A stretch of 64,000 bases of DNA from contig CM067528.1 in NCBI GenBank assembly GCA_034509925.1, positions 13,454,501 through 13,518,500 on the forward strand, written 5' to 3'. This DNA comes from Hirudinaria manillensis. Lineage: Eukaryota > Annelida > Clitellata > Hirudinida > Hirudinidae. Shown one piece after another: positions 12,797 to 25,850 of this stretch (positions are counted from its first letter, which is position 1; each line of letters begins with the position of its first letter). The notes under the pieces are model-generated. The model did not search any database. It worked only from the letters and a program-made list of their open reading frames with translations, and had not been told where the DNA came from. A program made the translations under genes and the position numbers.

Positions 12797-14136
12797 TTAT
12801 AGACCAAACTGACCATGAGGAGCAACAAAATATTCTTCCATTGTTTTTTTGGCATTCCTCAATATCGAATCCCTACAGTTGCCTTCTGTGACAACATCTT
12901 CACGAAGATGAAGGACCCTTTTATTTGAAGTGAGCAAAGGAGGCATTCATAAATTCTTCGTCAATTTCAATCGGTGCATCGGTTAGCATTGTTGTTAATC
13001 AACCAAAAATAAACTTGTGGCTGAAAGTGCAATACTTAGAAAATAAGCTTTGAGATTAAACAAAAGAAGCAGACCTGTCATCAAGTGGAGAAACCATTGG
13101 TTCGACATGATTCACGTCCACATCTAAAAGTTGGTCTGCAAATTTGATGGCATCACTCAGCCTTTCTATAGCTTCTTTGGACCGAAAATCTACCAAGGCA
13201 AGTCGTTCCAAGTGGTTTACAAGATGAGTATCAACTTCATTCACCTGCTTTCCAATTAAATTATTGTTGGATTATGTCACAACTCTGAACAATTTTCATA
13301 AAAACATTTATATTGAACATTAAAATAATATTGCAATGTTCGATTAAATTCATTCTACACAGAATGATACAATTTCCTTGCAAAATAAGGTGAGAAATTT
13401 TAAATTGCACGCAATTGTTAAAAAAACAATTCCATTTCCATATTCACAAAAAGTGACTTCTTGCATGGGCACAAAACTCTAACAAGTCAGTCAGGCTTGA
13501 CATAACACACCTGCTTTTCAGTGAGGGATTGTCAGACACACTTTTGACATATTAACTTTTCAGGCAATATAAGTTAAAATTTCACAACAAATATTTAAAA
13601 CAAATAAAATATTTGTATTTAAAGCTCATTTTTTCATATAGTGCATTAACATTACTGCAATTTTAGGAAGGTAAAACTGCATTTGAGTTGCCAATTTTCA
13701 ATTTTTATCCTGCTGGATATACCCACCTTAAGTTATAGCTTGCTCTGATTTCACAAAAGTATTATAATCTCTAATTCGACAAATATTCCAAGTTGAATGC
13801 AATACTTTTAACACTTAGTAATATCCAAGAAACCTTGAGAAATTTTTAAAAGCCCAGCAAGAGTGCATTAAGCCCAAGTTTTATGACCAATTGGCATCTT
13901 CTACATTTGCATCCACAATATGTTATATATAAGACCTCGCGCCGTGAATGTATACAGCAAAATATGACATCAAGCATTTCTGAACTTTAGAAAGCGAGCA
14001 CCGTCTGCTTGGCATGTCAATCCAGCAATAAAATTAAATATATTTTATCAACCAAACTAAACACCTTTGAAGAAAACTTCGAATGCCAGCCGTGATGGAC
14101 TCCGCTATTTAATTGTCTGGCAAGAGTGCGCAGCAT
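12797..14136 (-). CDS. GATC: Glutamyl-tRNA(Gln) amidotransferase subunit C, mitochondrial
   Basis: This is the small subunit of the mitochondrial GatCAB amidotransferase. The complex converts mischarged Glu-tRNA(Gln) to Gln-tRNA(Gln) in the mitochondrion. Three minus-strand exons, 14136-14065, 13244-13075 and 12917-12797, join in phases 0 and 2 to give 120 residues. The N-terminus (MLRTLARQL) is basic and lacks acidic residues, as in a mitochondrial presequence. The family pattern is clear: [10 protein letters not shown] near the start, then [10 protein letters not shown] and VEPM, and at the C-terminus [11 protein letters not shown] and EEYFVAP. The length is near that of the human protein (about 136). 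Intron 1 is about 820 bp. The gene is transcribed towards FREM1-like (tail to tail). I see no defect. Confidence 0.93.
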
Positions 14137-16563
14137 TATATAAAAGCCCGACCGAGCGAATTTTTCAAAGTAAATAGAATCCAAATTATCAATCAATTCA
14201 TGCAGTCGTTCATACACTGAATGTTGTAATTTATTTTATATGCATGTTAATTATAGTAAATTTTGTAAACCCCATATTTAATTTTTTCTAATTTTCATAG
14301 TTCAGAGATTTTCTAATTCTCCATATTTTTATAGCAACGGTTTGAGTTTAAATAATCTAAAAAGACGCAGATGTTTATCAAATTAGTACAATATTCAGAA
14401 ATCTTGACAAATCCAATCTGAGATAGCAGAATTTGTCTCGATCGAACAAATTGGTCACCGCGGCATAGTAAAGGTTGTCCCCTACCTTTCCGAATGGTTA
14501 GAAGAGATGTATTTGTGTACGGTCCCCTTCTCCCAAGGAAAGAGATGACATCCCTATTAAACTACTTCGTATTTGCAAAAGAAATGACTTAGGAGTCATG
14601 TTAAGCAAATAAAACATGACTTAGTAAAAAAAATCCTAACTTATTCTACTCAACTTCTAAAAGGCCGTTTTCAAGTTCCCTCGGAGATTGGCCACTCACA
14701 AACTTAAGACTTATGAGAATGACTAAAATTTGGTTACCTTTATCAACTTATATATCAATATAGATATGGATGTACATGTGTGAGATAACAATACTATAAT
14801 GATAAATGCTTTTCCAGCTATTTTGTACCACAAATAATTAAAAAAATTTTTTTGAGTATTTCAGTTTAAGTTTGTTATTCCTATTTTCGAGACTTTGAAA
14901 AAAATTATTCATCAAATGCTTTGATTCAAAACATATAGATAGCGTGAACGTTATCAGCCTTAAGAGCTTTTTCTAAACTTCTAACTCGAAGATGACGACG
15001 ATTGTAGCAATTAACCCTTTGCTCCTTATTGAAGATGATAAAAGCATTTTCGCTCAGGTCCAGGTGATAAAACCTTGAGTGAACAATCGATGATCTGCGA
15101 ATTCCGAGACCTTTAGCTTCTCAATAACTTTACAAGTTTGGTGCGCTAATGTAGTACCTGTGATCGAGGAACTTTTAGCACCATCAGAAACAACACATTA
15201 TTCTGGATGGGTTGGTGGACTAGAAAAATGTATCTGATAGGAATAATAACGAATAATTAAAGACCACATAAGAAAAATAAAATATAACGGTAGACCTTAG
15301 AAAGACTGTTATTTACATCAGGCATTTGAAGCCGAGGTCCTCATGAGTGAGGGTTATGCTGAGTGAGTGTTATACGTGGCAAATGTAAGCGCACATCATA
15401 ATCAATTATTACAAATTATTCTAAAATCTTTAAATTTAGAAACATTTTCACTTGCAAGAGATGAGAGTTTAAAGATAAATGACGGTATTGTTTTCTGAGA
15501 AATTTCTGTTCATTTAATAAAAGAAAATATCTGCTCACAAGCATAGGTGGGGCAAGCCAAAATTGATCAACTTTCTTATGATTTTGAACTTTTAAGGAAA
15601 CAGTGCAAAGGAACCAAACGTCCACTGCAAGATAATTTGAGGAATTACAGTTTCACCTTTTGTTACAAACTTTCTGTCAGAAGATTTTTTAAAATTCAAA
15701 TTAAATAGGAAAATATACTAAATTTCATTTATTACATGCAACTTTTATAAGCTTAGTTATTGCTGTTTCGTTAGTTTCACTGAAGCACAAACTGAATTTG
15801 TATTCATTCTTCTGCCGTGGAAACCCTTTGAGGGGCACACGTTTGACCACGTACCTCATTTAGGTGACAAAAACATAAACTTATTCAACCATCTCTAAAT
15901 CGAAAGTGTGTTTCTTCAATTTGCAGCTGAAAAGTAAATACGATTAAACTTCATTATGATTATGACTGGTATAATCTTCATGGAACATTAGGGTTCCTAA
16001 TATGCTTAACTTTATTAAACAGCTGCTTTCTCGCTAATAAGATGGATTCATGGATTCACGATAATTGGCTAAAATTATCTTGCATTGTGAATGCATTTTC
16101 TTTGTATTTGAATTCAAAAAATAAGTTTTGACTGTGAGATGTCCAATAAACGCACTTGAAAATACAGATTATGTATTTAACCATCAAACAAGAGGAAATC
16201 ATGCTTTCGGAGGCTTTTTAGTTGTGTTATTGGCCTTAAATAACCTTCCGTAACTTTACAGGAAACAAATTTTATTAGATGGCACCTTACGGCATTTATT
16301 GAACCATGCAAATTGCATGCACTTGAAATGGACAGTAGTTGCATTTTGCCCAAAACGGTAGCCGTTAAAGAAATTGCGTAAGAGGGTCTTTGATGATGTT
16401 TCTGAGCCAAAAAAGTCATTCCAATGTTGCATTTGACGAGATCATTGCTTCTTTAATAAATTTTATATTTTAGTTATCAAGCTCTGTGTTTGACGGAATT
16501 AGTCTACGATTTTAAAACATTTTAATTACCTCTAGATTTCAAATCGACCGAAATTGAGACAGA
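14137..16563. other. Intergenic region between GATC and the homeobox gene
   Basis: This is AT-rich and mostly without signal. The exception is a decayed minus-strand hAT-like transposase fragment near 15420-15640. The promoters of GATC (right to left) and of the homeobox gene (left to right) should both lie here. I could not identify clear core elements. Confidence 0.4.
15420..15640 (-). pseudogene. Remnant of a hAT-like transposase C-terminus
   Basis: Read on the minus strand in one frame there is DQFWLAPP, and after a frameshift TYACEQIFSFIK followed by a basic/leucine stretch. The order FW ... TY-x-CEQ-x-FS is that of the C-terminal dimerisation region of hAT transposases (GTF2IRD2/ZBED-like domesticated relatives carry TYxCEQxFS). 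At least one frameshift separates the pieces and no complete catalytic domain is present. It is a decayed fragment. Confidence 0.4.
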
Positions 16564-17602
16564 ATGCATGCAAATCAAGCAAGATACCGATTTGGAACAG
16601 GTTAGTTATTTGCCGAAGTTCGTCGAAAAATGTTTATTTCATCTTAATTTTATACGAAGAAACTTTTCTCGTAGAAAATCATTTTGTGGATTCAACACTT
16701 GATTATTATGGCTTGAATTGGCCAGCCACAGATCATGAAAGTTTGGAAAACAGTAACATAGTAAATATTCCCTATCAGAATTCGTTCTCAAGTTACAATA
16801 ATCCAAATTATAACATTTATTGTCAAGAACGTAGCAAATCCGAGAATGAATTTGACATTTGTGCCCATGCGTGGCCAAATTTCGAATTTAGTGTCAATTA
16901 CCATTGGCAAGTTAATCTGCCAGCAGTTGATTCCTCAAGAGTGGTGTTCAAACACCAAGATTTATTAAGAACCGAGAGAGTAAGCAACATCCCAAGGAAC
17001 TCCTTAGAAGAATCGTATAAGCAAAAATGTTTAGAAGAGAGCCTGAAGAAATATCCTGAGACTATGAACTCCGCTTATCCTTGCAACCTTTATGATCAGA
17101 ACCACCAAATGATTTCGGCTTCGTCCCCACCAAACCAATTGGCTTTAATAAATTCAGGATCACAGCAACAGTTTTCATCACATCATTATTACGATGGAGA
17201 TGTTGAATTTGTTCAACACAGTCACAAGGTCGGTCAGGTCAGAAGTAAAAAAGGTCAGTTAAAATATCATTGTTTTGTGTAATATTTCAAGGGATATTTA
17301 TTTCAATTTGCTATATATTTGAATGATGGGCTTCATTCTTTTAAATCCAATTCGTGAAAGTATATTTCACTTAATATTATTTGACAGTTGGCACAAGAAG
17401 TGGTGAACATTATCGAAAAGTCTACACAAAGGAACAAACAATTCTTCTTGAGGAGGCTTACAAATTAAATGCATTTTTGGAAAACAAAATACAAAAAGAA
17501 GAACTTTCAATCAAGACTGGACTTCAGCCACGGCAAGTAAAGATTTGGTTTCAGAATAGGAGATCGAAAGAAAAAAGGGAGAAAGAGCGAAGTGCGAATT
17601 GA
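16564..17602 (+). CDS. Homeodomain transcription factor, divergent caudal/Cdx-like
   Basis: This is a nuclear DNA-binding protein of 276 residues from exons 16564-16600, 16675-17253 and 17388-17602, all in phase. The homeodomain occupies about residues 212-272 at the extreme C-terminus. It has the helix-3 core VKIWFQNRRSKEKR with W48, Q50, N51 and R53. The segment entering helix 1 (YRKVYT) and the residues just before it (TRSGEHY) resemble caudal/Cdx proteins (TRTKDKYRVVYT), as does GLxxRQVKIWFQNRR. Against a clean assignment, the loop between helices 1 and 2 is one residue longer than normal, and position 5 is Lys rather than Arg. The N-terminal 200 residues are Asn/Ser/Tyr-rich with no domain I recognise. 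The first exon is small and the start codon is inferred from splice phase. A poly(A) signal AATAAA lies near 17667. Confidence 0.8.
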
Positions 17603-18466
17603 GATGATTTTGTTAAATTGTTAAATATTTAAAAGTTACACATCAATGCATAAATTTTTATTTTTAATAAAATATTGAAGTTACTCGCTGGTGCTTTGTG
17701 TTTTCCGGCAGAACGATTTTCTGAAATATGCACTCTCAAATGAATTTGAGAAAAATGTAAATTTTGATGTTAGTGACCGTAAAACACTCAGGAGATTAAA
17801 GATCGAAAACAGTCCGAGCTACCATAAATTGCTTAGACAGTCACATCGCAAATCAATCATGGCTATAGCTGGAATTCACCCGAATTAATTTGCAGATTTG
17901 GCTCCAAAATTAGTTAAAGAAAGGTTTTCTTAAATGCATTGACAATTTGGCTAATTATTCATATAGGCTCAAAAAATTCAGTATTTGTGTTCCATCTTAC
18001 TCCAGAAACTCCGTAAGAATTTGTATTATACTTGTTTCTGCTATCGATGAATATGGAACTCTGGGATATGGATTATCGAGGAATAATGGACCAAGTAATT
18101 ATTTGATTCGAGGTGCCCAGTTGAAGAGAGATTGTGATTCTAAGAAGTTAAAATTACATTTTTTAATTCTGGAAAACTTCAAATCAATAACTTTTTACTA
18201 AACGTGAAATTGTAATATTCATTTTACTTTAACCACTAAGTTTCTATTATTTTTAGGAGCACTAATATTTTTAAATACCTCTCTACCTTTGTTTACAAGG
18301 GAAAGTCCAACTAGGTTACTATAAAAAGGGCCCAGCGTTGTTGGGCGAGCGTCGTTGCCAGTTAGGTTTTCTGCAGCGAGCTATAGAAAATTATCCAATT
18401 AAAAGTTGTTAAAGTTGAAGTGATATATAAATAAAATCAAATGTTTTTTGCGATGTATTATTTCAG
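17603..18466. other. Intergenic DNA and promoter region of DENND2
   Basis: This begins with the homeobox 3' UTR. Two short ORFs (17691-17888 and 17947-18201) have no recognisable domains and are probably chance. The right part holds a TATA-type promoter and a non-coding first exon of DENND2. Confidence 0.45.
18320..18328 (+). promoter_or_regulatory. TATA box for the DENND2-like gene
   Basis: TATAAAAAG is followed by a locally GC-rich stretch. A 3' splice site (tatttcag) ends at 18466, and the DENND2 start codon is at 18481. A transcript starting about 30 bp downstream would contain a short untranslated exon spliced to the coding exon. Confidence 0.5.
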
Positions 18467-18480
18467 GATAACGCATTGAA

Positions 18481-21400
18481 ATGGGTGAAAAAAAAATTTC
18501 AGTGATGGATATAAGTGATGTTCTAACTCGTCACCCAAGGCATCCCAGTTTAATACATATTAAGAAATACAACGTTAAAGAAAGGAGGAAACTATTTGAA
18601 AAACCACAAGAAAGTGAATATGCAGAAGAAAAGTTAATTGAGAAGACATCAACCTTTCGCCCTACTCACTGCCCTACACATAATAAATTTTTTTCTTATA
18701 GAAACAAATTAATGAACGTTTGTGAAGAAGACGAAAAACGAATTGATTCTAATTCCAACTACATTCCAGCCACAGCTTCAAAGCCTTATGAATCAGTTAA
18801 CCAAGAAAGATTGCTTAATACAAAGACAAATCTCAATTTGAAATCGAGTCAACCGTACGCTTCTAAACCTTCTGTAGCTTCTCCTCCGGTTCCCGTTTTC
18901 GTCAGTCGGTACGGATCGAATTTGAGGTCCGAAAATATAGCAAAGGTTCCAAAAAATGAAAAGTTTGGATATATAACAGACCAACCTTTCAAGTCAACCC
19001 TCATTTCAAAAGTAGTATGGACAGGAGTTCCTGAAACACAAGAAAAATCTGATGGAAGTGAAAGTGGAGTCTTCTTGAACGAACCTGAAGGAACATCTGA
19101 TGAGAATACAAACTCTCCCTCAAAAAACACATCTCATCCGCATTACCCCTTGCCAAGCCCAAATAATTCAGATGACCGTTCCAGTAGAGCAAGTAAGACT
19201 CAAAGCATTTGCTCCAATACAAGACCACTTCTTCCTCCAAAACCTCCGAGACTACTCACTCAACTCGGCAACGCTTCGATAGAAAATAGAGAGGAAAAGC
19301 CGAAACACTCTGCTGCCCCCGCTTACGAATTCTTGTCCAATACTCATTCTGTCAATCTTCCAGTGCAAATGTTTCATACTCATAAAACTGTGCAAAAGCG
19401 TTCAACCTTTCCTATCAAGTCTCCTACTTCTTCCCCGGAAGACAAATCGCCAGAGAACCGCAACGGTCCCGACTTTTTGAACTTTCAAGGCAAAGGATAT
19501 TCGTCGACTCCTCAAGATTTATTTCTGTGCAGGTCTGCTGGAGTTGCAGAAATGAAGGATAAGTTTGAAAGTCAGTCCATTACCAGTGAGACATCATCTG
19601 GGAACAGATCCATTCTCATCAATAAATCGGCTGAAAACCCCCATTTGAAAAAGATGAATTTCTTCAAACAGCCGAAATCAAAAAAGTTCGTCACCAAGAA
19701 AGTCATGGACAACCCGAATTACGAGCACGTCGGAGGAGGGAACTTCGGCACGAGAACGCAGTCGAGAGTAACTTTTAAAGACTCCGACGAAGGGGACGAC
19801 GGATTAACGTCGAGACCGAAGTTTGGGATTCGGGACAAGAAATGGAGCAAGAGATGTTCTAGCGTTCATGATGAAGAATGGAGAAAAGAAGTTCTCGAAG
19901 AACCCACATATGCTGACCCTTACGTTTTGAATAAAGGATTTGTCAGTCAAACGAACGTGGATTTCGATGCAGCCGGTTATGCGATCCCCTGCCACGAATT
20001 CTCAGTGGATTGTGCAGAGGTTGGTTAATTATACATTCCTCGTTGATTCATTGATTTTTCATCCTTTGCCAAGTTCATGCTTCATTCAGTCTTGCATTTA
20101 TTTAACATGCCATTAAGACTTGTTTCAATCATCTTCAATGCTAATCTTAACATAATAATGCTTTCATGGCATTTGTGCAAATAATTGAGATTTGCATTTG
20201 AATGCAACTTGTTGTAGTTATTCAGAATGGCTTATTTGCTATTTATATTGTGTTGTTACGTAATTTCTGAATTTCAATTAATATGGTGAAATTTAATAAT
20301 AGAAGTAATTTACAGTTAAAGTGTTATTTATTAATCATGTCGATTCATTGCCAAAACATGTCAATACCTTTTATTAGTTTGTTAAGGTAGATCTGTAAAT
20401 GATTGATTTGAACATTCATCTTCTCCAATTTGACCAACAAATTATTGACCGCAAAAACATCAGCACCAGTGTAATATCAGATGTTATCAGATGAAATTTA
20501 AAAGATTAAAAATTAGTTCAAGCGTTCTACATAATTAATCTTTACCGATCAACGTTTTCAAAAAGGATGACAACAACGAAAAATCTATCTACATGCGAGG
20601 GTTCTCCAAGGAGGAAAGATCTTACGTGAGTTAAAGAGATTTCAAGCACGGGTGTGTGAACCAATATCAATAGTTTGTATTACTGATTTTGCAGGTCAGA
20701 TCAAAGGTCAGTAATGCCTACTCAATTCTAAGGATTGGTAACAACCTAACGGATGACGTTGCCTTAATGACCAGATCAGGTGAGCATATTTAATATAAAC
20801 TTCATTCCTCATCGTTTCACTCCGATGGTTTATGGTTCACCCCCATTATCTAATCAAAATTCTGTAATTATTATTTCGAATCATAACTCGTTTCTTGGCA
20901 GAGTATTTTAATACAAAACTTAATTTGTTTTGTACAGTAACCGCCGTCGTGCACCTCCGCATTGTGTGCTATTTGAAAAATTCTTTCGCTTATTATTTCT
21001 TCAGTCACTTTCCCACGACTCGCGACTATCGTCGGCTATCTCAGTTAGAGTTAGTAAAGTTTAGTCGTACTACTGTCCGTATTTGAGTAGACCCCTTTCT
21101 GATCATCTGGATGCATTTTCATGCGAATCATTACTTTTACCTTTTTGGCAGATTGTTGTTCAATCATTTTGGCTTTTAGTTGCTCGTTCAGTTTTATCAA
21201 CGATCGTAATTATGTTAAGTAAGGCTACCTCGTTATCATAATGATTTCTCATGATTCTCCCTCAAAACACACAACTCAACTTGTATTGCGCCTTTTACCG
21301 TGCAGCTTTCTGAAATTAGGTTTTAGCTGTCGTGTCGGTTGGTTCCGTCCAGAAGCGTGCTATATTATAATTTCATATGCAGGTCTGACGGGATATCAAT

Positions 21401-24400
21401 CGTAACATTTCTTTGCTGACTTAAGAAAATCAAGTTCATATCATTTCACCCCTTTAAACATCAGGTGTTTCAATGTCAAGATTTTCCCACGGGTTTTCAA
21501 ACACGACGACTCCTCTCTATCGCCTTAAATAAAATTTAGAGTCACGAGAGAGATATTTGTGAGTGTCTCCTACCGAACTACATTGACAAAGTTAGACTGA
21601 TAGCGCGAAAAAACTGATAATAAATACAGACGATGATGATGATGATAATGATAATGTCGATGACGATGATGATGTTTATGATGGTGATGAATGAGAGCTA
21701 TGTTTGTCCAATGCAATTAGCTCGGAGCCTCAAATTAACTTGACTCAACCGAACGAGATCCATTATGATGTTGCAAATTGCTGTTAATGCATTCAGTCGT
21801 TCAACTGGTGTTTTGCATTCCACTTGAATCTGGAAACATGCCATTCACGTTTCATTTTCTCCAGATTATTCATTTGTACTTTATGTTCGACTTTCTTTAA
21901 GTTTAAGTTGACTATGAGACACTATTAATCTTTTCACTTTCCCTGGTACCGGTTTCGCTTTAGTTATGTTTTTTTTTTTAAACTTTAAAACAAAACAAAT
22001 ATAGCCAAGAATGGTTAAGATTGTTTGGTCCACTAATTAATTTTGTGGTATTCAAGTCATTTATAGGCTTTCCCTCGATGGTGATAATGATGCATCGGTT
22101 TAATTTTTACTTATTTATTTGTTTAATTACGAGAAACGTGACTGAAATGGATTGTAACTTGGTGCCCTTTCTCATATGCGCCATAATAACAGATTACTTT
22201 ATTTTCAAGATACGCGTCTTGAAATTAAGTACTTCAACATTTTTCAGTCTCAGTAGGGAACATTCCAAAAAGCGGAAGTGATTCAGATCATTTGGACTTC
22301 ATAGAACACGAGAAGAGACTTAATTATGTTTCCACAATAAGAAGGCTGACCGTTGGTGTAACATTCCTTCATTATTCACCCACAGGTACTTCAATGTTAA
22401 TTTCAATTAACAGTTCAAGAACGTGTCAAAATATGAACAAGTGAAATCTAATCTCAATGTGGGGTTGTTTGAATACGCTCTCGTAGTCAGTTTGAAGCCT
22501 TCCACGAGTAGAGACGATGACGAAGTTGAAGACGACGACGTCAGCATCACGTGGAATGATTCTAAGACCGAAACCGTTTTCTCTTGGCCTGAAAATGTGG
22601 GTACACCATGCTTTTATTTATATAGCGTTTTATATCTTTCTGGAGTGCTCAACACATGATGAACCTTAAAATTATACTCAAAAACAGTATTTTATCACTT
22701 CAATTAGAAATGTACTTAATGTTAATTGCAATAACAGATTGGGCAATTCCTTGCTTAAGGCAATAATTGCAACAGTTACCTTGTTTGCAACCCAGCTTTC
22801 TCTATAAGTTACCACCATCCTGTAGGTCCATCAAAAGATTGGCTATCAATTTAAATAAATGAATATTTTTCATTTCTATGAAAGCTGGAAGAATCTGATC
22901 TCATGACTTCAAACTTTTGTTTTCCTGATGCTTCGAATTGGCAAACGTGTTCTCAGTTGTCCGGGTATGTTTGTAATGTCGTTAACATATGTTTCATCAT
23001 TTATAGAATATTGTTTGTAGTTCATGTATTAAAGTTTTATCCATCACAGTTTATTTTCTTATTAAAAACATTATTAATGTTAATTATAAAAATACGTAAT
23101 AAATAACGTAATGATTACAGAGAAATGTTCTGCTTCTTCCTAACAACTGGCACAGGTGACAGAAAATTCTGTTGGTGTCTCAGATATTTGGTACCTTGAC
23201 TATTTTTGTTTCGTAACATTTCTTTTCTCCATAAATTTAAGATTTGACCAAATTAATTATTTCTTTAATTTAGCCTAGAGACTCTGATCTACCTGAGGCC
23301 ATCTGTGTTGTGAGTGTCATAGGGGAAGCTGGCTTTTATCAGCAACTCTTGAATGGAATTAGGGAGGCCAGAATGTATTCTCTCGAATTGGCACAGGAAA
23401 CCATCAAATCTGCTTATCAACTCAAACTTCCCAAAGCCAACCAAGAGCTTTATATTAATGCCTGTGTTAGTTTTTCCATCAATTTGTCAATTTATGTGAA
23501 AATCGAAATATATGTCCGTTACAAAATTATTCTCTCTCGTGACGATGGCGATCGTGACGACGACGATGATTTCAACAGCAATGTTGAGGACATTCTAAAA
23601 TGATGACAACGTCTCGTACGATGTACCACTTTTAGGATCACGAAGGTTTCCGATACACAGGAGTTCTAAAGAGAATGACTGAATCACACTACAGCAAGGT
23701 AGTTAGTGGTGCTTAACTTTGAAATTGATTAACAAGAACATAAACGTGGACAAAATAAATTAAATAATTGCCAAGTGAATTACTGATGGAATTCATATTT
23801 CAAGGCCAAATTTGGTCAATTGGTGGACAGCCTTCCCATCAGCCTGTTGATTCAGGTGGTGGCAGCAATACTCTTGGAAAGGAGGATCATTCTACTTGCT
23901 GAACAATTAAGGTATGTTGAAGATGATTGTCATTAACAGCAATAGGAAGATCAATAATTTGCTCTGATAAGAAATAAGGCACAGTCTAATTTAAACTTTA
24001 TAATTATTAAAATGAAAAATATTTTTTTACTTTCTTATGGTGATCAATGTTTGTTAAACCACAGTATTTATTAAATAATAATAATAATAATAATAATATT
24101 AATGATGAATCATCACAGATGATAATTTATTTGCATTGAGAAAAGAACTAATTGGTCTAATGACTTAATTTCTTCAAAACAGTACTTTGAGTTCCTGCAT
24201 CTTGTCCTTATCGACGTTGTTGTATCCTTTTACGTGGCCTCACACCCTCATCACGGTTCTTCCGCCTTCTCTCTTGGAGCTGGTCCACTCCCCGACTCCA
24301 TACGTCCTCGGCATGTTCTCCTCCTTTAGGGACTTCGTTCTGGATTCCTGCCTGGACGAGGTTGGTGTGACCTCGAAACAATTCTAAATCTAAATTACCC

Positions 24401-25850
24401 CAACAAACCATCTGGTCATCTGCCACGCAGGTATTGGTGGTCGACCTGGACGAGGGTTGCTTCGTCAGGTACGTGGGAGATGAAAGCAGAATCCTTCCAA
24501 AAAAAATTCAAAAAGCTCTCACTTTGGCCCTTTCTGATGTCCAAAGAGGTAAGAAAGCAAATGCTCTGTTCATCGTTTGTGCAGGAAACTGACATTTAAT
24601 TAATCATTCTCAATTATCTTTATATTTACATAAATTTTATTTAATTTTGTTTTCTTCTAAAATGCATTTATGTCAAATAATGTAATGGTTTATTATATGC
24701 ATTACTAAAGACTTTAGTAATTTAAATGAAATTTTAAATATAAGTTCTGTAGAGTAAAATGAGGTGTTCTATAAATACAATTTAAATACAATCCAACATA
24801 AATTCTGAACATTCAATTGTTTTAAGAGAATGGAGCAAAATCGTGTGGAATCACAGACGTGACGTTGACCGAGGCTTTCCTGAGGATGTTCGTGGAGATG
24901 TGTGGACACTACAGAAACTTCATCACGACTTCGGCTGGCACGGGGAATGCGTTCCAGGTTAGAATTATGTTGTAAACCTTCATCGTGCATTTAATGTTTT
25001 TTTGATTAATCATAATTTGTATATTCATAATTTCTATTATGCATTATTTCAAATCAAATTTATGTACATTTATGATTTATTATCCCAAAATTATCATTAA
25101 CAAAACATTCTTTTATTTGATATTTAAGTAGAAATTAGGAAATACAAAATTAAGAATTATTATGTTCTAAAGTTCTAATGGAGAACTTTTTGATTCAAGA
25201 TATATCAAAAATATTAAAGAGAATCTTGTATTATAAAAATCGTAACTTTCTCAGTTTTTGTTAAATTTTAATAATTACCAAATTAATAAGTTAAACATTT
25301 TTTAATTAAAGATTCAATTTACTTTAAGTATTTTCAGATTTATTAAAATTGTCTGATAAATTTAAATTTATGCCTTGGAAATTGTTGAAGGGGGAAGAGT
25401 TTGTGAAAGCAGTTTCTTCGAATAGCATTCGACTCTTCCTGGAGTGGTTCAGCAGAACTCAGATGTTTCAAGTTTTTATTCACGACAGGATTAAGGAATA
25501 TTTTGTCAAAGGTTGGTTTCCACACTTGAATTGTTCACATCTCACAACATACACAATGGCTTGATTTTCCTTTAATGGTTCCTTAATAATAATTAATAAT
25601 AATAATAACGATAATTATGATAATAATAAATTCACAAAGCGTTAGAAGTACCTCACGTGTTTTGCTTCCCTTGTGATTTCTTGAATAGAAAATTGTTTTA
25701 ATTTTAGACTTATTTGATCAACGAATCGAAGAATACAAGAACGAGATGGATGGATACAACAATTCTGCCAATAAATTCATGCGCAGCAAATTTTACAACT
25801 TCTTCAAAAGCTATGGTATCGATCTGTTTAATTTTTTGTGGAATGTTTAA
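18481..25850 (+). CDS. DENND2: DENN domain-containing protein 2 (Rab9-type guanine nucleotide exchange factor)
   Basis: DENND2 proteins activate Rab GTPases (Rab9 for mammalian members) and act in endosome-to-Golgi traffic and actin organisation. Fifteen coding exons join in phase: 18481-20019, 20566-20625, 20695-20779, 22248-22357, 22414-22596, 22885-22964, 23121-23190, 23274-23465, 23636-23698, 23805-23911, 24183-24360, 24431-24548, 24827-24957, 25391-25511 and 25708-25850. The product is 1059 residues. The N-terminal 513 residues, in one exon, are a Pro/Ser-rich disordered region. The tripartite DENN module follows: uDENN (LFEYALVVSLK, FCFPDA, GEMFCFFLT), central DENN (LLERRIILLAEQ, LLYPFTWPHT, LPPSLLELVHSPTPY) and dDENN (LVVDLDEG, FLRMFVEMCGHYRNF, SQ/TQMFQVFI). 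The pattern LPPSLLEL-x-x-SPTPY with VLVVDLDEG fits DENND2 better than DENND1 or DENND3. Intron 4 is only 56 bp. Confidence 0.92.
20780..22247 (+). other. Intron 3 of the DENND2-like gene
   Basis: This is a 1.47-kb phase-1 intron. It contains a GATGATGAT-rich microsatellite near 21631-21690. No independent gene is visible. Its end offers two in-frame acceptors six bases apart (ttttcag at 22247 and tctcag at 22253). Either keeps the frame and would add or drop two residues. Confidence 0.6.
21631..21692 (+). repeat. GAT-rich microsatellite
   Basis: An imperfect run of GATGAT, GATAAT and GACGAT trinucleotides within DENND2 intron 3. Confidence 0.75.
24076..24101 (+). repeat. (AAT)n microsatellite
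   Basis: Eight near-perfect AAT units in a DENND2 intron just before the exon beginning at 24183. Confidence 0.8.

Noticed and set aside
14134..14146. Plus-strand TATATAAAAG as a promoter element
   Set aside because: It overlaps the GATC start codon on the other strand and no plus-strand gene begins downstream for over 2 kb.
23274..23603. ORF continuing past the DENND2 exon to 23603
   Set aside because: The DENN pattern stops at a good donor (TGT|gttagt) at 23465 and resumes at 23636. The extra residues are intron translation ending in a Asp-rich run.
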